Assembly: GCA_029582165.1 (NCBI GenBank)
Contig: CM055887.1
Coordinates: 12,451,190 to 12,515,189 of the forward strand
From: Portulaca oleracea
Taxonomy: Eukaryota > Streptophyta > Magnoliopsida > Caryophyllales > Portulacaceae
Length of the DNA: 64,000 nt
Reading direction: 5' to 3'
Below are positions 1 through 12,200 of this stretch, piece after piece (the first letter of the stretch is position 1; the number at the start of each line of letters is the position of its first letter). The notes below the pieces were generated by a model, which saw only the letters and a program-made list of their open reading frames with translations, did not search any database and was not told where the DNA came from. The position numbers and the translations under genes are program-made.

Positions 1-1913
1 ACCTTCTGGGGTTTTTTCAGGTATGAGAATGTTTTCATCTTCTGCAAGAAACGTGGAAGAATAGGACACTACTCATTTGAGTGTCCCAAGGAGGATGTGA
101 AAGCCAGAGTCGAGGTGAAACAGAGAATCAGGGAAGCAGAGGGCCAGGGTTATATTATCATCATGGGGGATGGAGCATTTTACACAAGCAAAATCCGAGC
201 ATTCCCCATCAAAAGGGGGCATCTCACCATAAGGCAGAGTATGGGAGGTGTCGACACCCCTTAAGTTCGGAAGCCTAGTTGCACTATCCTGAGTACTTTG
301 AAGTTGAAGAAGACCAGACTGGAGGTACGGGGCCTCTGGTTCTACTACCAGGTAGGCAACTACAGCGCCCGCCCCCCTTAAGAAGGAGGCAAAGGTAGGA
401 AGAAGAAGGGGACGGGGAGGGGTCTGAAGGAGGAGTTGAGGGTCGATCTCTGAATCGGAGGCAACGTACTGTAGCGGCTAAGCAGGATAAGAGTGTTGTA
501 GCTGAGGAGGGAAATGTGGGGATGGAGTTGGATGAGGACGGTGACTAGGGTAGTGGAGCCGGGTAGGGAGGAGTAGGGGAGGAAGGAGATGGAGAACATA
601 TGGAAGAGGACGAGATAGGGGATGAGGACCCAGAGGAAGGTGGGGGAAGCAATGAGGGAGATAGTAGTGGGAGTGATAAGGAAGATGATGAGGGAGGCGA
701 CATTGGGGAAGATGGAGGGGATGAGGGGGGACATGAAAGGGATGATGAAGCTGGTAGGAACGCGGGGGGGGGGGGGGCGAAGAGGGAGGTGGACATGATG
801 GGGGGGGGGAAGAGGATGGTAATGGAGAGGGGAGGTTTTCAGGGGATGAGGGTAGTGGGAGGAGTGAAAGAACCCAGGTATTGGATAAAAATACGGGGGT
901 TTGGTACATAGAAAGGGGGAGCATGGATATGCAACTATGTAGAATGATGGTACAAGAGGGGACAGATGGTGGGGCTGAGGATAGAAGGGGAGTTGAGGTC
1001 AATAGGCATGTGGATATGGGATGGGGCCCATATTCGCCTATTGGAGCTCCGGAAGATCAAGGGTAAGTTATAAGGGAGGTTATTCTTCGATTATAGCAAC
1101 AACATCCACTTCAACAACGACAACAACAACTTCAGCAAGGGACCCAGGGGGACAGTAATGTCTTTTTGGGTGAAAGTCACGTGTCTTTTCCTCTGGGTTA
1201 TTAGCCAGCGTTCAACCAAGGGGGAATGCAATTTTCAAGCTTGGAGTATGGGGTTGACTCCTAGGGAAATGGGCTCACTTTCTGGTGGGGCATAAGACAT
1301 GCATTTATTAGGGCATGTTTATGCGAATCCTCACCTGCCACTTCAGTAGATGATGGTTCAACCCCCCTATATATATGAGAAAGGGTTGACGAGCTCAAGC
1401 GCTCCTCATGGTTCTCAGTTCCAGGGATCCGATTGGGTACCTACACCGGATTTTATCCAAAGCTTATATCAGGTATCTGACTCGGACGGCGGATGAGGAT
1501 ACTCTGAGCATGGGAAAGGGGAAGGGCAAGCCTTATAATGATGCAGATTACGAGTTTCCACCGGTCTATGGACGGGAGGGAAGACGGAGCAATGGAGTTC
1601 TGAGGAGATGATTGTAGGAGTCAGGAAAGTAACAGTGTTCAAGAAGTCAATCTCATCCATGGCTAGTTCACTTGACTCTACTGTAGGGAGACTGACCACG
1701 GGGAAAAAGAGGAGACAACGACATGCAAGGAGTGAGGAGGTGACCACGAGAGAGGAAGGCAAAAAAGTAGAAGTGTGACCAGATGGTGGAAATTTTGCGA
1801 AGGGAATTTGATGCATTCCTCCGGGTGGGGGAGCAGAGGTGTGGAGATGAATGGTTTAAACTCCTGTCGGAGAGGGTGGCAGAGGCAGCCCTGAAAATGC
1901 CTCCTCTGGCGCC
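1..1913 (+). pseudogene. LINE ORF1 (gag-like) C-terminal remnant
   Basis: At about 22-100 the frame reads a CCHC-like zinc knuckle ending in GHYSFECPKED, as at the end of plant LINE ORF1 RNA-binding proteins. The second cysteine is replaced by arginine (FCKKRGRIGH), so the zinc site is probably lost. Downstream, 380-900 is purine-rich and codes in one frame for a low-complexity acidic and glycine-rich tail (600-911). This holds a 14-G run at 764-777 and a 10-G run at 800-809. The rest up to 1913 keeps only short open pieces. Known for the family: ORF1 binds element RNA. The long proline- and serine-rich open frames on the opposite strand are mirror images of this biased composition. Confidence 0.7.
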
Positions 1914-2744
1914 ATGATCGTGGCTGCTTTGAACCATAGAGGTTTAGGGCGTACAGACCTTTATGTAGTTCCTTATATTCGTTGCCTCTATAGGTCTAAG
2001 TCTTTTGATGTTATTTGTCTTTTTGAAACGAAACAATCAGTTTCGGAGGCTACGTCCTCTATAGCTAGAATGGGTTTTCCCTTTGTAACGAGTGCGGATT
2101 AATGGGTAGGGCAAGGGGAATCATGGCTGGGTGGAAGGATGGGGGGATGATTTGGCTTTTGGCAATGGATCTAATCTTTATTATCCTTGAGATTAATGGA
2201 ATGTATGTTCCGCGATGGTATTTGGTGTTTGTTTATAGTAGTCCATTTCTGAATCGGCGTTAGGAGGTTTGGGAAAGATTGATGGTGCAGATCGATAAGG
2301 CTACTTCAGGGTCCATATGTGATGGTGGGTGATTTTAACCAGGTGGAGGATCAATGCCAAAAGTTAGGCGGCTCCAGAACCCTGAGTGTAGATAAAGGGT
2401 TTTCTTAGTGGAGGGAGCGGTTGGGAATAGAGGAAGTTCCATTTACCAGGTTCGCGTTCACTTGGACAAATAATAGGAAGAATGCGGACTCTATTTGGGA
2501 GAGATTGGATAGAGCCTATGCATCCTAGTCTTGGTGGGATGTGTTTCCGCATTCTTTTGTCCATAATTTCCCTATAGTTTTTTCCGACCACTCTCTGATT
2601 GCCCTTCATGTGATGAGGACGAGAACTAAGAGGGGAAGGTTCTTTAGACTAAACCCATGGATCACGAGGTACCTTGCGTTTCAGGAGGGAGTACAACAAA
2701 TTGTGGGGGCCAATGTGGCTGGTACAAGGGAATGCCTTTTTTAA
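1914..2744 (+). pseudogene. LINE ORF2: AP endonuclease domain remnant
   Basis: ORF2 begins near 1914 with ALNHRGLGRTD, the usual start of the plant LINE exonuclease-endonuclease-phosphatase fold, followed by VICLFETK with the expected glutamate. The first frame stops at 2100-2102. Later blocks, in shifted frames, include MVGDFN near 2320-2340, FTWTNNR near 2455-2475, WERLDRAY near 2500-2520 and FSDHSLIALHV near 2580-2610. All are known landmarks of this nuclease, which nicks target DNA to prime reverse transcription. Several stops and frameshifts lie between them. The catalytic motifs are recognisable but the domain is not translatable. Confidence 0.85.
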
Positions 2745-2869
2745 ATGCATTCATCTTTTGGGTTTAATACAAAGGTTTGGGAAGTAGATGGTCCTGGAAC
2801 TCAAGAATAGTGATCCTACAGGTGTCTCCTAAGCATGGAAGGTATTAGGGCAGACACAGGAACAACTGC

Positions 2870-4724
2870 TGAGGTTTGATATGGCGGAGTCGGCCATGTC
2901 AAGTGCTCTGTGTCAATGAGGGCTGGTTGAAGAAATTATTCGGGAGATCTCGCAGTTTTGGGCTCAAAAGTGTAAGATTAAATGGGCTGGGCTGGGGGAC
3001 CAATGCTCAACCTTCTTCTTTTGGCAATTTAAGAAAAGGTAAGGTTCCAATAAAGTCAATTGTTTAATACTCAAAATGGGGCCACATTGTTTGACGAAGG
3101 GAGATAATGAAAGAATTTTATGAAGAATTCAAGTCCATTTTCCGACCCATGGTGAGCTTTCCATCAGTCAGAAAAAGGGTTTTATTACAGGTAGTGGATT
3201 CGATTAAAGTGGGCCTGTCGAAGGGTGACAAGCAAAGTTTAGTGAAGCCATTCATAAGGGAGGATGTTAAAAGAGTGTCAAGCAAATGAGGGCTGGTAAG
3301 AGCGCAGGGCTTGATAGAATCCCACCTGCCTTCTTCAAAAATTGTTGGCATATTGTAGGGGATATAGTGATGGAGGCGGTGCTACGGGCGGTGAATGATG
3401 GTCAACTGGTGGGGGAGGTGAATAATATGAATATTATCCTTCTAAAAAAGAAGCCTGATGCACAAAGAGTTGGGGAGTTCCGTCCGATTAGCCTGTGCAA
3501 TGTCTTGTACAGGATTGTTGCCAAATGCTTGGTAAATCGATCGAGGCGTGTTATTTCATCCTTGGTTTCTGATTCCCAGGTTGCCTTTGTTCCGGGTAGA
3601 TTGAAGGAAGATTATATCTTGGTTGTTCATAAATAAGCGGAAGGGAAGACAATATGTATTTCTGAAAGTTGACATGAGTAAAGTCTATAATAAAGTCCAC
3701 TGGGATTTTGTGGAGGCGGTTCGGTGGAAAGTAGGTTTTCCGGCCCATTGGATAAATTTAATTATGAGATGTGTCTCTACTGTTAGATACTTAGTAATCG
3801 TGAATGGGCAGCCGACTCAACAAATTGTGCCTACGGTGGGACTGAGGCAAGGGGATCCACTTTCGCCGTTCTTGTTCATTTTGTGTATGAAGGCTTTATC
3901 TGCGTCAATTAGGGAGGAAGTGGCCCAGGGGAGGATTAAAGGGGTTCAAGTAGCAAGAGCAGCACGGACAATTTCACATCTCTTTTTTGCGGATGACGCC
4001 ATGTTTTTTACTGAAATGGAGGCGGGGGGGGGGGGGGTGCCTTGCTCTCAAGAATGTTATAATAAACAAGTATAACTTTGCGTCAGGTCAGGTTATTAAT
4101 ATCCAAAAATCTTTAATGTGTTTCTCTAAAGGGGTCACGGAGGATGAAAAGAATGGTATGAAGGTTATATTTGGTTATCCCGAGGGGGGCTTCTTTGAAA
4201 AATATCTGGGAGTGACTATCTCTACTCCTAGGAAAAGGACAGATCATTTTGGCTTTATGGTGGATGATGTTCAGTATAGATTAGAAGGTTGGAAGGCAAA
4301 AATGCTGACACCTGCTGGGAAGGTTATTCTTATCAATACGATGTTGGTCTCTCTCCATCAGCATATTTTTAGTGTTTTTCTAATTCCAAAGAAGGCGGTG
4401 AATAAGATTTCATCCTTAATCCTGAGATTTTTTTGGGATAAGTCAGATGGTTCAAGATCAGTTCATTGGAAGAATCAAGAAGGGGTGTTTAGGCCAAGAG
4501 GTGCTGGGGGAGTGGGGTTTAGGCATGTGGGGAGCTTTAATAAAGCCTTATTGCTAAAACAGTGTTGCAGGGTTTATGACAATTCGAGCTTACTGGTAGC
4601 GAAAGTTTGGAAGGTGAGGTATGGGTCTCACGCATCGATAGAGCTTCCTCAAGGTTACAGACCGGCTTCTGGGTGCTCACGGGTATGGAAAGGAATGTGT
4701 AGTGTGGTGGCGGAGAGCAGATAG
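2870..4724 (+). pseudogene. LINE ORF2: reverse transcriptase domain remnant
   Basis: Three frames together spell a plant LINE reverse transcriptase. 3286-3636 carries GKSAGLDRIPPAFFK, FRPISLCNVLYRIVAK and QVAFVPGR. 3623-4075 carries LKVDMSK (first catalytic Asp), GLRQGDPLSPFLF and FADDAMFF (catalytic Asp pair). 3987-4724 carries NFASGQVINIQKS, YLGVTIS and GWKAKML. In the motif after DMSK the usual YD is YN. The change from the second to the third frame falls at a run of 14 G (4024-4037), which suggests slippage or expansion there. Another frame change lies near 3620-3636. The core residues survive but the protein does not. Confidence 0.92.
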
Positions 4725-4739
4725 ACATTTAGATGGAGT

Positions 4740-5593
4740 GTGGGGGATGGAAGACGGATTTCAGTGATGGATAATAGGTGGTTACCTAAAGGGGTGATTC
4801 TACTAAGGGATAAAAGTAGGAGGGAAGAGCTAGAGAACATGACTCTGTCGGAGCTGATAAGGAGAAGTGGGGCTAGGGCAGTCTGGGATAGAGGATTATT
4901 GGGAGAGTTCTTTGGGGAACCTATGCTCAATGAAATTTTGAAAGTTTTTCCTCCTCAACCTAGAGGGGAGGATCGTTTAGTCTGGGTCGGGAAACAATTG
5001 TCTGAATACAAAGTTAAGGACATATATTTTTTCTTCCTTTTACGTGACTCTGGCGGACGGTATCCATTGGACTCGGAGACAAAATTTTGGAAATGTCTAT
5101 GGAATGCAGATATGCCTCCAAAATGGAAGATGTTTGGTTGGAGGTGTGCAGTGGACGCACTTCCCACAGGGGAAAACAGGAGAAACAGAGGATTTCACCC
5201 TACAGGGGAACGTTTATGTGGTGCTGCGGTTGAGTCAATGGAACACAGGTTTAGGTTCTATGGTATGGTGGATAGATTGTGGAGGGGATTAGTCTTGGGA
5301 ATCACAATGTAACTTAATTGGAATGGTTGAAAGGTTGGGTTTACTTGCTGGCCAAGAGAAAAAGTGAAGAAGGTAACCCCTTACGGAAGTTCTTTGGTAT
5401 TTCTTGGGCTATCTGGAAGGCGAGGAATGCAGTTTGCATGGAGGGGACAATGGGGGACAATAATCTCTGGGTATCTATGCTTATGAGGATAGATGAGGAA
5501 GAGGTGGACTGGTTGAGAGCTAGGGAGGACGCTGGCGGGAGCCAGAGGGGGAGAGAGATCTGGTTTGAGGGAATGCTAGTTTGTAGGTGGTAA
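4740..5593 (+). pseudogene. LINE ORF2: RT-associated zinc-binding region remnant
   Basis: The frame at 4740-5312 starts GDGRRISVMDNRWLP, the usual segment after the RT. It continues to FWKCLWNADMPPKWKMFGWR, which matches the zinc-binding region found in plant LINE reverse transcriptases. The expected cysteines and histidine after it are only partly kept (LCGAAVESMEHRF). A stop near 5310 and a new frame at 5318-5593 (FFGISWAIWKARNAV) show a further break. The assignment rests on order and motif, and the exact domain edges are uncertain. Confidence 0.75.
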
Positions 5594-5640
5594 GACAATG
5601 ATACTGGGGAGAGGGGAAGGAGAGACCCATGGGAGGAGAG

Positions 5641-6043
5641 ATACCGGTGTTTGTGGTGGATGGAGCCTTTGATAAGGAGGAAGCGGGTGGCTGGTGCATA
5701 AGTGTTATTGCATGGAGGGGTGCCAGCAGGAAGGGAGGCGGAGTGGTGTAGCGTCGAGTCTACAGTCCAAGCTGAGTTATTTGCAGCCTTCTTAGCTATT
5801 TTGGAAGCTCAACGCCGAGCCTTTACCAAAGTGGTGATTTGGTTGGACTCCAAGTCGGTTATGGAGATGTTGCATAATCCATGGGCGGCACCAGCGGAAT
5901 GTCGAAGTTTAGCAATAATGTGTGGTGCTTTGTGTGCAGATTTTGACAAGATAGTAGTGCTCAAGATGGATAGGCGGGAAGTTCATCTGTCGCATGTCTT
6001 AGCGAAACAAGCGAAGAAGAGGGGTCTGTGGCTTGGTTGTTAG
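5641..6043 (+). pseudogene. LINE ORF2: C-terminal RNase H remnant
   Basis: The frame from 5641 reads VVDGAFDKEEAGGW, the first strand of the plant-LINE RNase H with its catalytic Asp. It then shifts frame before ESTVQAELFAAFLAILEA (catalytic Glu) and VVIWLDSKSVMEML (catalytic Asp). It ends LAKQAKKRGLWLGC at 6043. This type of RNase H at the C-terminus is typical of plant L1 elements and removes RNA from the RNA-DNA hybrid. One frameshift between about 5700 and 5750 breaks it. The short 3' UTR and A-rich tail follow at once. Confidence 0.88.
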
Positions 6044-6130
6044 CATGTTTCTTTTTCCTTTCCTTTGTACTAACTATGTATGTGCTATTATGTTGTGTTG
6101 TCTTGTCTGGAAAAAAAAAAGAAAAAAAAA

Positions 6131-6331
6131 CCAATCTTACACACAAAGCTAACAACTTTACATAGAAATTCTAGGCCTTATATTCGATTATTCTCTCTCA
6201 TTGTATTGTGACTCGACACTAATAGTTTGGCTCATATAAGTTGAAGTCAACAAAAATAATTATGTAATAACAAGGCTGAAATTGAGCTTAGACCAGAGTC
6301 AGTCCATCGTACGTATGCATAACTTAAAGTC

Positions 6332-6367
<36 letters not shown>

Positions 6368-7068
6368 TTGTAGATGATCTTCCATCAAAACATAAAATCA
6401 TAGATGAACAGCATGAAAAATAGGGATGCAGAAGGAGAGGATATAGATTACTGAAGATATTATGTAATCAACGTATATAGATTCAATCTAGATTACTCAT
6501 GAACATATCCAATCCAATCCATTATTGATCATAAGGTGTGACCTCAAATTTTCTTAGTATAATTTGATTGATGTTTTCCCTTCTTTGGAATGCCTAATTA
6601 AGCCCTATATTGTGGGGACTTTTTTTTTGTGCATTTTTTTTCTCTCATCCTCTACTATTTTGTTTTTTGATAAGACTCCAACACGGGTTTTGGCCAATTT
6701 TCCATTGAATTCAATCAGTTGATTTTTGGTAGATTGTTTTTTCTCTCTGAATAAATAAAATGTGAACCATATTGTACTTTATTGTGTTCAATTGCATTAG
6801 TGCTAAATTTTGGGGGGTTTGATTCAGTTTGTGTACGCTTCTACTACGTTTGAATAAACCACACATTTTTAAATATATTTTGCTTTTCATGTTTAAGGGG
6901 TAAGATTGCTACATTGACCCCTTCATACCTCGCCTAGATAGAATTTTGGAGTATTTGTATTGTTTTTTGGCTTGACTGGTTTTAGGTGAATTGTTTATGT
7001 TGTTTAATTTTATTCTGTTCATTTTGATGCTTTATCCCATAATAGATTGTCCTAAGTGAGATGAACGT
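6131..7068. other. AT-rich non-coding spacer with (TAA)n microsatellite
   Basis: No gene or element could be recognised here. A (TAA)n tract lies at about 6332-6368. The rest is AT-rich sequence without a sustained open frame. Confidence 0.6.
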
Positions 7069-7444
7069 AGAGCATGTCCAATGATTGAAACTCATTTTAA
7101 TCACTCCACCAATATTCCATTTCATCTCTTAACGACAATAATTTTTGTAAGTTCCACAATTTTGGAACTCATTCTAGAACTATAAACCATTTTAGAATGA
7201 AATTCACATATTCCATCTTTCCTTGCTTTTTGTTGGTAGAAAAATAAATTTTGTCCTTTTTTATTTTACTTCAAAAATATATATTGTGTGTGGTAAATTA
7301 GGATAATGGCAAATATTTAAAATTCCTAGTTGGAATTCCATCTATTGGAACAAAAATACGAGTTCCAAAAATTTCAAAATTAAAATGATATGTTTGAGCC
7401 CCCACCAAAGATCCAAAATAATGGAATGACATTGTAGATGCTCT
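7069..7444. mobile_element. MITE with short GAGCAT-type terminal inverted repeats
   Basis: The left end AGAGCATGTCCAATG (7069-7083) and the reverse complement of the right end AGAGCATCTACAATG (7430-7444) match at 13 of 15 positions. The 376 bp between are AT-rich and non-coding. Flanks GATGAACGT and GATGGGAAT share only five of nine bases, so a 9-bp target duplication is possible but weak. A common MITE form in plants; the superfamily is not settled. Confidence 0.55.
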
Positions 7445-7714
7445 GATGGGAATAAGGCCAATCATGCCCAAGTCATCCAAGCCTGTTACTTGGTTGTGGG
7501 TGAAACCAAGAAAGGAGTTGATCGTTTGGCATGCCAATGTCCTTCACCTCGTGAAGCATCTCCTGTGTTTACTTCGGTTTTCCAGACATAGCGGCCAATT
7601 TGCTCAGATTGAAGGACGTTCGCTTACCACGTTCTGGATGCGGGTAAAGGACGTTCATCCGGAGCTGCTTATGTTTGAAATATATCGGCTATTATAATAA
7701 AACGGCATTAGCTT

Positions 7715-8560
7715 CTTTAAAACTAGATTAGGAGGTTTTCATTTTGCTCAAGAAACCCCTAATTAGCTGGATTAGTTACAATATTTAGTTGGGTATATAT
7801 AAACCCCCTTTGTAATCGGCATTCAACAAGCAATTAATCCAAATATTACCAAAATTCGAGAAGCTTATTTGCTCTAAAGGTTGTGAGTTTCCTAAACTCT
7901 CATTTCTACTACTGGAACTTGATTTGGCTAATCAAGTAGGTGATTGGTAGAGCTTAATCGAATTCTTGGAAGGAGATTAAGAAGCCCTTGTGATAATCGA
8001 TCATGGTGAGTATGTATTGATTGATTTTCACTTGTTCTATCCTCTGTTTTAGTCATTTTGTTCGTTCATTGTTGTTGATCGAACCATTTGGGTTGTTGTT
8101 GAGTTGAAATGACGATGGAGGCGATTCATGTCAGGGGTCACAGTCGCGCGTGACTCGTAGGAGAAGGAATATTAGTCGCTACGTCCTGATCCTTGGCTCA
8201 TGTGTTGGGCTACCAAGGAAGTTATAACCCCTATAGAGGCTAGAGCCTAGAGCAAGTCCCCGCCGAGATCGGAATGGGTCGGAAATAAACCGAGATCCAG
8301 CTGAATTTCTCAAAGGCTGTTTGAGTTGAGTCCACAGAGAGGAAAACTTACACAAACTTTTTGACGCTAAATCACATTGATGTTCTTAGCTGAATAGATA
8401 TTCTAGTTATTTAGCTGGGATACATCATGCTCTTATAATTGTCTTAAGAAGTCTACAATTGGACATATTTCTCATTTGTTTTCCTCTTTTACAGAGGGAG
8501 AGTGGTGCTAGAATTAGAGCATTGCAGTGACGAGGAAACTCTATCAAGGCTATGGATAGG
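7715..8560 (+). other. Possible LTR or leader fragment, unassigned
   Basis: A TATA-like GTATATATAAA near 7793-7803 is followed by CCCCCTTTGTAATC and a CT/TG-rich leader, a layout often seen in plant LTR promoters and 5' leaders. No matching second LTR, primer site or coding domain is visible. The rest to 8560 has no recognisable protein. This is a tentative call from layout alone. Confidence 0.25.
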
Positions 8561-8763
8561 AGATTACTTTCATTACAAAGGCTTAAATAATTGAAGGTCA
8601 TTAGCAACTATTTTGGAATAGATAAGACTCATATGTGGGTCAAACTTGTGACTTTGTCTTCAACTTAAAGTACATGGCCTTTAGGTTTGCTATTCTTATT
8701 GTCACTAACTTCTCATATACATTAGTTTTTCAATTGTAACAATTAGCATGTGATAGAAATAAC

Positions 8764-9178
8764 TGTTAGGATCGAAGAGTACTCAAGCAAAACACAAACA
8801 ATAGGGAATAATAGCGGAAAAGAAATAAGAAATTTGACACCAGGATTTTAACGTGGAAAAAACCCAAAGCGGGAAAAAAAACCACGGAATCGATGCACTA
8901 GTAATATGAGGATTACAATACAAGGTTGTGTTTCTCTCTATCTCACTTGATTTCCGGGATACAAAATAGGGAGAACCTGAACCCCTATATATACTAGAGA
9001 AACATAAGAGGAACTAGGTTAACAATAACTGAAAACCCTAAAAAACTTGCCACTCAAAAATATAACACACATATGGGCCTTTGGATGAAGCCCATCAAGG
9101 TCTCGCATTGCAGCACCCAAAAACGCAGCCTGCGTTTTCTTCCTTCTTCGTTCCTCAGTTTGGTCTTCACGCCCAACA
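8764..9178 (-). repeat. 3' LTR of copia A
   Basis: This 415-bp LTR begins TGTTAGG and ends CCCAACA on the plus strand, so TG and CA form the termini. A TATA-like tract lies at about 8986-8993 and would drive minus-strand transcription. The polypurine tract of the element (plus-strand ATCTCCCAGTT, 9179-9189) lies just inside it. Confidence 0.95.
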
Positions 9179-9257
9179 ATCTCCCAGTTGGAGACCAAAC
9201 CTCAACCACCCTCAACTTTCACCACAAGTTCTCCTAGTGCATCGACTGACCTCCTCA

Positions 9258-12200
9258 TTAGTCAGAGAGGCCTACTGAGGCCATACAGAGCCTCAGTTTC
9301 CCAACATCCACTAGCTTGGTTAGCATGTCAGCCGGGTTTTTACTGCCTGCGATCTTCTCGAGCTTCACTTCACCACTTTCCACCAAGTTTCGAATGAAGT
9401 GATATCTCCTTCTAATATGCTTTGTCCTTGAGTGTAACACCGGATTTTTCGTTAGTTGAATGGCACTCTGGCTGTCACAATGAAGAACACCATCCTGCCC
9501 CTGGTCAACAACCTCCAAGAAATCCTGCAGCCATATCATTTCTTTGCCTGCCTCAGACAGGGCAATATATTCTGATTCTATAGTTGACATAGCAATGCAC
9601 TTCTGTAATCTTGACATCCAACTGATTGCCAAGCCACCAAGAGTGAACACATAGCCTGTTGTACTCTTGCTCGTATCGAAATCCCCACTCAAATCAGCAT
9701 CTACATAACCTTTCAGATCAAGGTTAGTTCCGCCAAACATAAGACAATAATGAGAGGTACCTTTCAAATACCTCAACAGCCATTTCACAGCTTCCCAGTG
9801 TGATTTCCCCGGATTGGACATGAAGCAGGACACCGCTCCCACTGCAAAAGAAATATCCGGTCTCGTGCAGACCATGGCGTACATCAAGCTCCCAACTGCT
9901 GAAGCATAAGGAACTCTAGCCATGTATTCTTTCTCCTCCTTGGTTCTAGGTTGTTGTTCTTTAGATAATTTGAGATGGTTTGCCATAGGAGTGCCCCTAG
10001 GTTTTGAATCAGCCACACTGAACCTCTCTAGCACCCTGTTGATGTAGTCCTCCTGAGACAGCCTCAAAACTCCTTTGTCCCTGTCTCTAGTAATCCTCAT
10101 GCCAAGGATTTGATTTGCAGCACCCAAATCCTTCATCTCAAACTCTTTGGACATCCTCTCCTTAAGCCCGGTAATCTCCTTCATGCTTGCTCCTGCAATC
10201 AACATATCATCCACATAGAGAAGTAGAATAATGTAAGAGTTAGGAAGGCTCTTATAATAACAACATTGATCCTTATCACTCCTCTTGAACCCATTGTTGC
10301 ACATGAAGGTGTCAAACTTGATATACCATTGCCTTGGAGCCTGTTTCAACCCATATAGACTTTTACGAAGTCTACATACCAAGTGTTCCTTCCCTGGAAC
10401 TTCATATACCTCAGGTTGCTTCATATACAAGTCCTCCTCCAATTCTCCATGAAAGAAGGCTGTTTTTACATCCATATGTTCCAGATGTAAATTTTCCACT
10501 ACAACCATACTAAGGACAATTCTAACAGTGGTTAGTTTCACAACAGGAGAGAAAATCTCGTTATAATCGATACCTTCCTTTTGTGAAAATCCCTTAACCA
10601 CTAATCGAGCCTTGTACCTCACAACACCATTAGGCTCATTCTTGATCCTGAAAACCCATTTATTCAACAAGGCTTTCTTTCCTGCAGGCAACCTGGTTAG
10701 TTCCCAAGTTTTGTTTTTCTCAAGTGAGGCAATCTCATCATCTATTGCCTGCTCCCACTTGGAACGATCCTCAACCTGCATAGCTTCAGTATCGGATTCT
10801 GGCTCACCAGTATCTGTCAGTAATAAATAATGCAAAGATGGAGAATATCTTTCAGGTGCATTATCTCTGGTAGCCCTCATGGATCTCCTCACAGTGGGTG
10901 GTGGAGTTTGTTCATCATCACTAGAGCTTCCAGCCAACTCTAGTGGATCAGGTTCTTCAGCAGCCTAATCAGTAGTCTGTTGAACTTCCTCTGATGCCTC
11001 TGTCTCCATTGTTTTCCTCTCCGGTGCACCATCTGAAAACTTGACAGTTTCTGGCTCCATCACCTTTGCTCCCACTAACTCCTTGTTTCCTGAGTCACTT
11101 GATGCCTGCCAGTCTTTATATAACAGATTCTCATTAAAGACTACATCACAGTGTCTCAACATCTTCTTACCATCCCACAGCCTGTATCCAAAAGCATCAG
11201 TCCCGTAGCCAACTAAAAAACACTTCTTGGACTTAGGATCCAATTTATCACGCTTGTCAGGATCAGTCATCACATAAACAGTACAACCAAAAATACAAAG
11301 AAAGGAGTAATCAACTTTCTTACCACCCCATACCTCCTCAGGTACCTTCAAATCTAAAGGAACCGACGGACTCCTGTTGATTAGGTATGCTGTTGTGTTT
11401 ACTGGTTCTACCCACATATATTTGGGCAGTCCAGCATGAATCCTCATGCTTCTGGCTCTCTCGTTCAGAGTCCGGTTCATCCTCTCTGCTATTCCATTCT
11501 GCCGTGGTGTCCCGGGAACGATTCTGAGTAATCTAATGCCGTTCTGTTCGCAATATTCCACGAACTCATTCTTTTCACACTCTCCTCCATTATCCGTCCT
11601 CAAACACTTCACCTTCAACCCAGTCTGTGTCTCAACCTGTGCTTTTCACTTCAAGAAAACACTCAACACATCAGATTTATTCTTCAAAAAATAAACCCAT
11701 ACCTTTCGACTGTGATCATCAATGAAGGTGACATAATATTGAGCACCACCCATGGAATTGACTGGCGCAGGCCCCCACACATCTGAATGCACCAACTCCA
11801 ACTTCTCTGGTTTCGGTTCCCTGCTAGTTTTGGTGAAACTGACTCTCTTCTGTTTACCGAGGACACAACTCTCGCAGAGTTCCATATCTTCGATTTTTAG
11901 ATTCTCCAAAACGCCCTTTGAAGCTAGAATCTTCATGCCCTTTTCACTCATATGACCAAGCCTGCAATGCCAGAAACTAGAACAAGAAGTAGTATTGACA
12001 TTAAAAATCACGTTAGCGCGATCCCTTGTGGAGTACAATGTACCGGATCTCAATGCCTTCGCCACTACCATAGCACCTTTCACAATCTTCAATTTTCCAT
12101 TCCCAAACCCTACAGAATAGCCCATGTCATCAAGCTGATTAACAGAGATTAAATTCCTTTTAATACCTGGAATGTATCTGACATCCTCCAACTTCCAAAG

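Larger units (their letters stand above)
1..6130 (+). mobile_element. L1-type LINE (non-LTR retrotransposon), decayed, cut by window start
   Basis: A plant L1-like element is read on the plus strand in the standard order: ORF1 with a zinc-knuckle-like motif, AP endonuclease, reverse transcriptase, zinc-binding RT-associated domain, RNase H, then an A-rich tail at 6111-6130. The 5' end lies before the window, so no target-site duplication can be tested. Many frameshifts and stops break both ORFs. Two long G runs (764-777, 4024-4037) lie in it, the second at a clear frame change. The order and the terminal RNase H are typical of plant LINEs. The copy cannot make its own proteins. Confidence 0.93.

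Noticed and set aside
378..1002. Proline/serine-rich open frames on the minus strand
   Set aside because: They are the antisense of the purine-rich acidic tail of LINE ORF1. Overlapping open frames in several phases are expected from the composition.
7446..7697. 83-codon plus-strand frame
   Set aside because: No domain similarity, and it lies between a MITE and an LTR-like stretch.
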